Shown here: one piece after another, positions 56,078 through 64,000 of the stretch
Layout: each line of letters starts with the position of its first letter
How positions within the stretch are numbered: position 1 is the first letter of the stretch
Assembly (NCBI GenBank): GCA_010094045.1
Contig: ML986706.1
Span: forward strand, 1-64,000
Length of the DNA stretch: 64,000 nt
Reading direction: 5' to 3'
Source of the DNA: Lojkania enalia
Lineage: Eukaryota; Ascomycota; Dothideomycetes; Pleosporales
Notes under the pieces: generated by a model
What the model was told of the DNA's origin: nothing
The model's input: only the letters and a program-made list of their open reading frames with translations
Databases searched by the model: none
Made by a program: the position numbers and the translations under genes

Positions 56078-56762
56078 AACGGGGAGGAGAAGTGTGAGGC
56101 GGTGGGGGTAATTCATGTGATGTGCTGTGACAGAGAGGAGAGACATTGTGAGGGTGAAGGGTGAAGAATATGGCGGTGATGCGATGGGAAGAGTGTCATG
56201 CTGATGGTGGGGGAGGGTGCTCGGCATTGCACATGTACCTTTTCCTTCCTTCCTTCCTTCCTTCCTCCCTTCCCTTTCCTTCCGTCTAGCTCAACTAGAA
56301 TAATAATATCCTGTCATTCCTTCAAGGCCTGTGCAACAAGTGTCGTCTTTCAAATTGTCAATCACTCACATCATCCAAGAGACGGCCCCATTCCTAAACC
56401 TATTCGCTTTCGAATCAGATGTTACGCTACCTATCCCCGCCATATCATGTCTGAACCCCTGCCTGAGAGCTCTTCCATACCCATAGAACCCCCTCAGACG
56501 CCAAACATTAATCCCGACATCCGTCCGAAAAAACCCAAGCTGAGCGCCCGCTTGACCCCCCTGGCATTCCGTATAGTAGGGCGAAGAAGAAATGTAGAGG
56601 TATCATTCGTGAGATGACAATAGGAACAGACCCATTTACGAAAGAAAAGAGCAAAAAGAAAAACCACAATGGATGCTGAATAATTAACATATCATAAAAC
56701 ATGTCGCCGCTTGAAAAGAATCACATATTCCATATAACACTGTGCCAGCCACCACCAACCCT
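56078..56762. other. convergent intergenic region with CCTT microsatellite
   Basis: About 690 bp between the secreted protein gene and the UNC13-like gene. A CCTT/TTCC repeat lies at about 56239-56282. A 56-codon frame at 56447-56617 begins with ATG but has no recognisable features. Confidence 0.55.
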
Positions 56763-59700
56763 CTACCGTCGCGGCAATGCGCCCGTCATGCGCCCGCCGC
56801 CAGAATTCAGACTCTGCCGGACAATCATTTCTGCGGCCTGTGCAGCCGCCAACCGTTCCTACGACAACACATTAGTGTTGAAAAATACAATGCGTGAAAA
56901 TGATATCCATACCTTCTGTCTGCTGCGGTCCTTCAGATACCGCTCCGCCTCGGGTCGCATTCGCAAGATCCGCAGTATCATGTCATCGTTCGGAGCAGCT
57001 TGCGCCTCCTTGCGCTTCTCTTCCTTAGCCTTTTTCATCGTGCCCAGATTCCTGCTAAGCATGATCGTCTTGTGTTTCCGTGAAGGCATGCCCAATAACC
57101 CCATGGCGCCCCCAAACTGAGGTCCCATGGCAGCCGGCGCGGAGAGACGGTTCAGTCGAGATTGTTGTTCTTGCTGGCGAAGCGCATTTGCTGCCGCCAT
57201 GGACTCAGAAGTGCGGATCAAATCTTCAGTTGATTCGAAGTAGAAGAAGTTCAGGTTCTGGAGCTCGTGGTATTTTGGTGATTTCAAAATATCCATTGGA
57301 ACGCCTTGGCAGTTGCCGTCTTCATCCGCCGCGTAGAAGAAATCGAACAAAAGCTATAACTTATTAGATAAGGCATATATAAAAGAGTGTGATTATGCCC
57401 CTCACCTTTAACCACTTGAACACAATGTCAAGTTCCTGTTGGGTCAATGGTCGCTGCTGTGAGAGCTTATCGGAAAGCGGTGGTACTAGAAGAGACTCGA
57501 TGGTGGCAAGGACTTCCTTCCACAGCCGAGCCATGACCATAGTCATGGCGGAGTCAGTCAAGGTCTGCTTCATGATCGCAAAGTTTTCATTGAAATAGTC
57601 AAATAGTGGTTCCAAGGCCCGTGTGACGTCTTGCTGCGTGGGACCTTGCGCAACAGACTGTGGTCGGGTTGACCGGAAGTAGCTCGTTACCGACGACACT
57701 GTGATACCTCTGTTTAGCAATGCTTTCAAAGCCCTACGCGATAGGCAGTGATTGATATAGGCGGACAGCTGGAAATAATTAGTGTTGGCACCTTCAGAAT
57801 CTCTAAAGGGACATACCTTGTCCGTAACCTTCCGAGTCATATCTCTCTCGGTTCTCTTCAGGGTCCTAAACGCCTTTCCGAAATAGAATTGAATATCATC
57901 GCGCTCCCCTTCCATGCTCACACGCAGAAGCAATCTGCCCTGGGTATCAAGATCCAGCCAATACTCACGAGGCATAAAGTCGCGGAAGTGAGATGGGTCG
58001 AGCTTTAGCGACGTACGGCCCACACAGTCATGGTCACCTAAGGCGTCCCAATCCCAAACGGTAGCCACAATGTTGAGTGGCCCGTTGGTGGTGATGTCGA
58101 TTGTCTCGTCCCAGCGTGGATTGAGGTTGCCATAGACGACTCGCGTTTTAGCGAGACGTTTCTGATATTCGTCACCAAGAACAACATATGGATCGCTAAG
58201 GCCATTTATATCGCAGGCTTTGAGGTCCTCGGCTTCAATAATCTTGATAGTGAAGACGTAGTTGTCCGGTCTGCGGATGCGCTGGGTTGGCGGTGGGGTG
58301 TTTTTGTGGATCACCTCAGCGCACGCGTCTACGTTGATTTCCTTCTCCAGCTTATCGAGCTGGAACATTGCATATTCGATGTTATTGAGTTTTACCAGCG
58401 ACTAGCATGGTCAGCTTGGATGTCCACACTCTTTGGTATGAACACTTACCTCTGGCCAAAACTGGAAAGGCTCAATCTTCTCTTTCTGAGAGTAGAGGTC
58501 TTTCGCCATCGATAGCCATTTCTCTTGCCTTGTCTGACGGGCCGCCGCTTCTTGTTCTGGTGTTAGCCGGTCCATCTCTCTACTGAATTTCTGCTCCACC
58601 AATTCACAATACCTCGCCAGACCGAGACCAATAGCCTTCGAAATGGCAGTCATAAACTTTGCATATTGAAGATCGTCGTCCCAGTTCAACGCCACGATTT
58701 GCTCAATACTTTGAGTGAACGAGCGGAAGATATCGACTACAGAGACACTGTGCCGTTCGTCGTCTGATGGTATCGGATTCGGGGACTCTATCTGGAATTG
58801 ATCTGCCTTGAACGCATTTTCGACCCATCCTATTAAGTTCTCATCAGTCTTTTCAATCCACCTCCATACGAATTCCTGGAGCATCCCCTCGATATGGAAA
58901 CCGAAGCGTCGACCCGGTAAAGCATCACCATGGATTCGCCGGATTTCTACGAGCTCCTTGTACAGATCGAATCCATCCTGGACAGGAACTTCCTCGCCTC
59001 TGCTATGAGCTACGTCCATTATACGGGCTACGAGATCTCTCGCATCCGCAGCATAGGAGGGAAACATTTCCTCGACAAGACACATCATTGGGCTAACCCC
59101 CATTATCTCGGGGTTTTTACGGTAACGTTTCTGAATCCGATCGCACAATTTCACAACTGCCCTACCAAGTTCGATGACGTGGTAAAACTCCCATTCTTCT
59201 TTGGTGTCAGGAATGTGCTTGGCAAGTAAGTCGCGATAGACCTCAGCTGCCTTTTGACGGAGAGCTTGTCGCAAGTGCTCCGTGAACTGGTCCAGATCTT
59301 CCGGCGTTGTCGTGAAGAGCGGATCATCGTAGATATGATTATTCAAGACATACATGATCGGACCTAGTGGTTGTGCCTTAGTATCATACACGTGCATCAT
59401 AATCTCAAAAAGCTCTCTGAGAAGAGAGTCGTGTAGAGCAGTTAGGAGGTGCTGGTTCAATGCATAATCGTGAACCGTCCACTTTGTACGATCGAACAAT
59501 GAGTCCTGTACCAGACTTAAACGGTGCGATTTCTTGTCTGTGGTTGGAGGTTCTTTAACGTAGTTGAAGGCAGCATCGAGCATGTCGAGGTTGATCTCTT
59601 GATCCTGATATTTCTCCCGAATAACGTCTAGGAACAGCACCAACCTAGAGAAATGTGGCAGCCTCCATCGTAGTGCAATTTCATTTAATAATTCAGCCGA

Positions 59701-61065
59701 CTGTTTCGATAACAACTTGATAGACGGCATCTCACTAGTAGCCTCGCTAGGTTGAAGTTCTCCGTCCGCTAGGTCATATGTGAGAGCTTCTTTGAGGATA
59801 GCTCGATAGTAAGTCCGTGGGTCAGGTGGAATGAAGGTGAATGCGGCGTCATCCTCTCCAAAGTCGTCACGAATATTAAGACTGCTCATATCAACGGGTT
59901 GGTCAATGACATAGGAAGATCCGTTTTCGGTTGAGCCAGAGTTCTTCCTCATCGGATCATGGTATCCTGACTCCAAGGGAGCGCTAGGCTTGAACTGTGG
60001 GAGGTTTCCACCGGGCGTGCTTTTTGCCAATTCCGGATTGGACTGAACGATGGCTAGGATCATTTGTGACAGATCTGGAATTTCATTGTTCTTCCACGCT
60101 TCGTATGCCTCTTCGAGATCAAAGTCATCGCTATTCAGGGTCTTCTTGCTCATAAGACTTAGATGGGCTTGATACGTCTTGAGATCTTGCAGTGCAGCCT
60201 TTTCCGTCCAAACCGACTTGTATCTGTTGATGTCTGCTTGGACGTCGCTGTAGGAAATTCCAAAAATGCGCTGAACAACTAGAACCAATGGCATGTCCTT
60301 GACTTCATAGCTGCGAGGAACTTCGACTTCGATGGTAGACCCGCCCTGACCACCATTGCGCTGGCTTTCAGCCGCAAGGTCTTGGTCATGCACCAACAGC
60401 TTTTTCTCCATTGTCTGCAACCTTGTGGTCAATTCAGGCCTATCTCGTGCCCAGTCATGGTCTCTCAGCGTCGAGCTGATCAGCCGAATGAAGAGCGCAA
60501 CATGGCGGTCCACCATGAGCTTCCAGCTGTCGTCGCCAGGGGCCTTCCCTTTCTGAAGTTCTTTCGTGGCATTGGAGAAGAATATGAGCAAGAGGTCCTC
60601 CACTCTCCGGTCCTTCTCCATGTTCTTCCTGAATTGCGGGTTCTTGAACTCGTTCAAGAAGACGGCAAAGGTCCGCTTCACCAAGGCGTCCTGATACTCG
60701 GGCATCTTCTCCTTTCCGATCAGCACTCCCGTTATCCGCTTGTCCAGCTCTCCCATGAAGCCATGCGGGAACCGTGTACTCTTCGAATCCCGAATGAGGG
60801 AGAAGTCCTTGACGAGGTCGGTCACGGAGGTCGAGGACCGCTGGACAGGGCGGGCGGGGGCGGCGACATGCTGGACTCGCTTTTGGCGCGGCTGGAGGAG
60901 GTAGGCAAGATATGCTACGCGGAGAGCATACAGGTAAGCATCTTGGGCAGAGACGGGCCGTTTGCCGCGGCCAGATGCAGAGCCATGGCGCTGGAGGAGG
61001 TCGTGCTGGCGAAGGCTGTCGACCTTGCGGCTGTTTCCCCGCGAGCGGTTCGAGGCCGTCGACAT
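56763..61065 (-). CDS. UNC13/Munc13-like C2 and MUN domain protein (fission yeast Ync13 type)
   Basis: Five exons (61065-58450, 58401-57817, 57768-57406, 57353-56913, 56858-56763) encode 1366 residues; every intron is phase 0 and 48-54 bp long. A basic N terminus leads to a long helical MUN-type region (for example LALNWDDDLQYAKF-like stretch VALNWDDDLQYAKFMTAI near 800). An internal C2 domain follows: NYVFTIKIIEAEDLKACDIN, then GLSDPYVVLGDEYQKRLAKT, LNPRWDETIDI and WDWDALGDHDCVGRTSL, with the Ca2+-loop Asp residues present. The second MUN half comes after it (RGITVSSVTSYFRS, LTQQELDIVFKWLK-LLFDFFYAAD). In yeasts the family guides exocytosis and wall integrity at growth and division sites; animal Munc13 primes SNAREs. 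The start ATG 61065 gives MSTASNRSRG. The 48-bp intron at 57769-57816 has no stop and could be retained. Confidence 0.87.
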
Positions 61066-61813
61066 GTCAGGCAGGACGTGGGGTGCTCAATGGCGAGGGC
61101 GAGGGCGAGGGCTACAGCAGCGGTGGCGGACGGGGTGAAGTTGAGGCTGGGCGCATGTCAAGCTCAGGCGGGAGGGGTGCCAGGTGCCAGGTGCCAGATG
61201 CCAGACGCCAGGGCCGCGGCTGCCCAGTAAGGCGGGCTGACTACCTGCTGTCCGCGGTGTATGTTTTGATTGCTGGCTAGGCTGGGGCCAATAATCTGCG
61301 TACCAAAGTGGCTTCCGGCGCAGGGCAGGAGAATAGTGTTAGTAGGAGTAGAGCGATCAGGCGAAGCGGCCGGCGGTGGCAGAGAGTCTTGGTCGCGGCT
61401 GTAGTGGCGGCAGCTTGGCCGATGGTGCGTCACTCGGGCGCACTCGCAGGGAAGCCCGCTCGCTGGCGGTTGTGGTTGCGAATCATGAAACGGCCCTTAA
61501 TTTACCTCCAGAGCAGTGCAGGACATGTGCGTGCACCTCCAGGGCTGCTCCGGCCAAGGGCTTTCTCTACGGCGATTTTCCCTGTGCGAATTTGCTTCTC
61601 TTGTTTTGGCGGTCGCAGGATGCGAGATGTTTTGGATGCTGTCCCGCGGCCCCTCAGCAGAAACACCCCGACACCTTGCATAAGCACGTGCTCGCTACAT
61701 GGTCCACTCCCACCGCCTGCATCGTTCCGTTGTCCATCTCATCTCAACGTCGTCATCGGCAATTCCCCGCTATATCCTTCTCAGCCCTGGGTGTCTCTTC
61801 GTTGGCTCTGAAG
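61066..61813. other. divergent promoter region of UNC13-like and bHLH genes
   Basis: About 750 bp, GC-rich. A CCAGGTGCCAG-type short direct repeat lies around 61178-61208. A CACGTG E-box lies at 61685-61690. No gene supported. Confidence 0.55.
61685..61690. promoter_or_regulatory. CACGTG E-box upstream of the bHLH gene
   Basis: A perfect class B E-box, 124 bp before the bHLH start codon. The encoded bHLH has the His-Glu-Arg residues that select CACGTG, so self-regulation is possible. Chance occurrence cannot be ruled out. Confidence 0.45.
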
Positions 61814-62740
61814 ATGCCCAATGAAAGGAATAGCCCGTAATGAGAAGACGACCGCCCCGCTAAGCAGCTCTGCTGTAAACAATGCTAATCTTTCACATGA
61901 AGATTCCCTCCCCCAACATCCCCAACTGTGGAAGACTCCCGGGCCTTCATAAACCTGCTCGAAAGCAACGATTATCGGCTCCTGAATCTGCACTCGGACT
62001 TGCAGCCAGATCCATTCGCACAGCCTAGCTTTGAATACGATCCCGGCCCTTCGTCACAACCAGACTTGGAGTTCAATCCAGACCCTGTCTCACTACTTCA
62101 CTCAGATCTTCAGCCGGACTCAACCTCCCAGCCTTACTTAGGCTTCAAGTCAGACTTCTTCTCCCTAGTTGCACCTCCATCGCCAGCGTTGTCGGGTCCC
62201 AGCAGCGTATCCACACCTACCAGAAGCCTCTCAGAGCACGCACATCAACCGCAGCCCCCATCCCATCACATTTCAAATCAGTCTACCCCGAGCCAGTCCG
62301 TCACGTCGTCCGATCCCCTACGCAGAACCACTATAGTCCCTCGAACGAGACCCGAGCCGCCTGCCATGGCTTCCCCGAGCCCGCCAACCAACCCGAACGA
62401 ACGCCCCCGCCTAACCGAGGCCCAGAAGAAGGAGAACCACATCCGGTCTGAGCAGAAACGCCGCGAGGCCATTCGCGAGGGCTTTGACAGGCTTGCGAAC
62501 ACCGTTCCGGGTATGGAGGGACAAGGAAGGAGCGAGGCCGTCGTGCTGGAAGCCACACTTAAGCTCATGAGGGAGCAAATTATGGAGAGACAGCGAATCA
62601 TCGCTCAGGGCAAAGCCGAGGGCCTCGACACGTCTAAGTGGGAGCTGCCCCTCGAGACCATCCAAGCTGCCGTGGCGCAGTTAGAGAGAGACGCCGAAGA
62701 GCAACGCAAGAAGGAGGAGGAGGAGCAGAGGGGCAAGTAA
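61814..62740 (+). CDS. basic helix-loop-helix transcription factor, INO4-like
   Basis: Two exons, 61814-61836 and 61903-62740, encode 286 residues. The 23-nt first exon (MPNERNSP) is joined by a 66-bp intron (GTAATG..GAAG, with CTAAT as branch site) to FPPPTSPTVEDSRAFINLL. The second exon's frame has no ATG near its start, which demands this upstream exon. The N-terminal 150 residues are Ser/Pro-rich. The bHLH (about 170-225) reads NHIRSEQKRREAIREGFDRL, then ANTVPGMEGQGRSEAVVLE. His, Glu and Arg at the DNA-contacting positions fit class B E-box binding. A Glu-rich coiled coil ends the protein. It resembles yeast Ino4 and Mlx-type factors; Ino4 controls phospholipid genes with Ino2. The target set here is unknown. 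Confidence 0.8.
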
Positions 62741-63151
62741 TGTCCAAATGAGGAGTGCAGCAGGGCCGAGGCAAGCGCCAGTGCTGCGTAGTTTTGTATG
62801 CAACGGTTGGCGGTCATAGCATATCTACACTAATTTATGGCCGGCAGACGTGCTATTCTTTTTTGAAACCATTTATTTGCTCCACAATCTACTGAGTTTC
62901 AACTTGTGTGTTGAGAATTGTACGATTAGTGCACTTTGCTTACCTAGAAGTACTGTTTCAATACTAGTAAAGACATTAATACCTCTTTCTTTCAAGCGAT
63001 AAACCGCTACATCATTCCTTGCCCAACCACAACGCATAGTCCCAGTCGCCCTACATTCATCTAAGCACGGACCAAAGTCTTATCGATAAGCCCTTGGAAA
63101 CGAAACTATCCATCACCAACACAACGCAACAATACACATAGACCAAGCAAA
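62741..63151. other. intergenic region
   Basis: About 410 bp between the bHLH gene and the methyltransferase gene. No further feature seen. Confidence 0.55.
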
Positions 63152-64000
63152 ATGTCATTCAGCTTCGGCTTCTCAGGTGATGATATAGAAGAAGATCCAA
63201 ACGATGCCCCGACAACGAGTACCAACGAACAGAATGTGGCTACGGGTAGTAGTGATGCGGAGACGTTAATTGAAGCGCGAACACATGAATTGGATAAAAT
63301 GGTATGTTTTGACGACTATTTCCTCTCCTTGTCTACTCTCGTACAAAGTTTTTATTATGGAAGATTTCTTCTTTTTATCTCTTCGCATCTCCGTAGCTAG
63401 TTGCATCTCTTCATTTTATTCTCTATTTATTCATTTTTTCCTTCTCTCCAAATTGTGGGAAACTGATAGTTTATGATCTATCCATCATATCCAAAATACC
63501 CCCAACTCACCCCTCCCCAGCTCTCCACCCTCCCCTCCAAACTCTCCTACTCGATTCTAAAAATTACGTCACCCGCTGGCCACGCCGCTTCCCTCCCGCG
63601 CCGCGAAATTTTCGACATCCGCCTACAGCTCATGGCCGAGGATACTTTGCATCCCACCACCAACACAAATTCTAATCCCAATCTCAATTCCAATCCCAAC
63701 GCAAACGCGGACCCTCTAACCGGCCTCTCCAACACGGATCTCCAACCCAGAATCTACGAAGGCGGCTACAAGACCTGGGAATGCAGCCTCGACCTCATCT
63801 CCTTCCTTCTCGACCGCGGACCCCGCAAGGACCTCGATGACCTGGTCCGCGTGCATCACGTCATCGAACTAGGCTGCGGTACTGCGTTACCCAGCGCGCT
63901 GCTATTCCAGTACGTGCTGCGGAATGGATTAGGTATGAACTTCACATTGACGGATTACAACGAGGCAGTTCTGAGGCTGGTCACGGTGCCGAATATGCTG
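63152..64000 (+). CDS. HPM1: protein-histidine methyltransferase Hpm1/METTL18-like, 3' part beyond the window
   Basis: First exon 63152-63301 (MSFSFGFSGDDIEEDPNDAP) and second from 63521 to the window end, about 210 residues so far. The 219-bp intron joins RTHELDKM to LSTLPSKLSYSIL. An Asn-rich linker (about residues 98-115) comes from an AAC/AAT-like repeat. The Rossmann start is conserved: GGYKTWECSLDLISFL, then VIELGCGTALPSALLF, and LTDYNEAVLRLVTVPN. The N-terminal SFSFGF and the GGxKxWECSxDL signature match yeast Hpm1, which methylates a His of ribosomal protein uL3, and human METTL18. S-adenosylmethionine binds at ELGCG. The C-terminal half is not in the window. Confidence 0.85.

Noticed and set aside
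56447..56617. 56-codon frame beginning MSEPLPESSS
   Set aside because: Too short and featureless, in a convergent 3' region; could be a small peptide but nothing supports it.
60382..61230. 282-codon open frame on the plus strand, antisense to the UNC13-like gene
   Set aside because: It mirrors the high-GC coding strand of a clear gene and shows no domain or signal of its own.

Overview
This window is nuclear DNA from a filamentous ascomycete (Pezizomycotina; the class cannot be fixed from sequence alone). Evidence: single genes with short GT..AG introns of about 48-170 bp on both strands; filamentous-fungus genes such as L-arabinitol 4-dehydrogenase, COP9 subunit 7 and a three-in-one HIS4; and a retrotransposon body that looks heavily altered by repeat-induced point mutation (RIP).

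Layout. 0-13 kb: a SH3-SAM-PH polarity protein of the Boi type (minus), an SP-RING protein with an AT-hook, trifunctional histidine biosynthesis HIS4 and an epoxide hydrolase. 13.4-14.1 kb: a small secreted cysteine-rich protein. 14-24 kb: a gene-poor block holding one full-length Ty1/copia-type LTR retrotransposon (16546-22273). It has 125-bp LTRs, a 5-bp target duplication, a primer site matching the initiator-tRNA anticodon stem-loop, a TA-rich body full of stops, a tripled 75-bp unit at its 3' end and a 10-N assembly gap inside the 3' LTR. 24-28.3 kb: a GPR1/FUN34/YaaH-family membrane protein, L-arabinitol 4-dehydrogenase and a Rab4-like GTPase. 29.2-31.2 kb: a decayed SNM1/PSO2/Artemis-type nuclease gene. 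32-46 kb: an unknown conserved-looking protein, CSN7, a copper-transporting P-type ATPase (CCC2), a PAF-acetylhydrolase-like lipase, a stand-alone SRA-YDG protein and another unknown. 46-64 kb: the ERAD factor HRD3, an MFS transporter, a C2H2 plus CCHC zinc-knuckle protein, a Ser/Thr-rich secreted protein with a degenerate GH18 chitinase-like end, a UNC13/Munc13-like C2/MUN protein, a bHLH factor of the INO4 type and the first part of a METTL18/Hpm1-like protein methyltransferase that runs off the window.

The genes do not form an obvious operon-like or secondary-metabolite cluster; most are housekeeping genes in ordinary synteny. The unusual material is the 14-24 kb repeat island, the nuclease pseudogene, the SRA protein (a possible methyl-DNA reader in a genome that shows RIP-like change) and the pseudo-chitinase. 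Splice sites were read by eye from GT..AG signals and protein family continuity; no searches were run.
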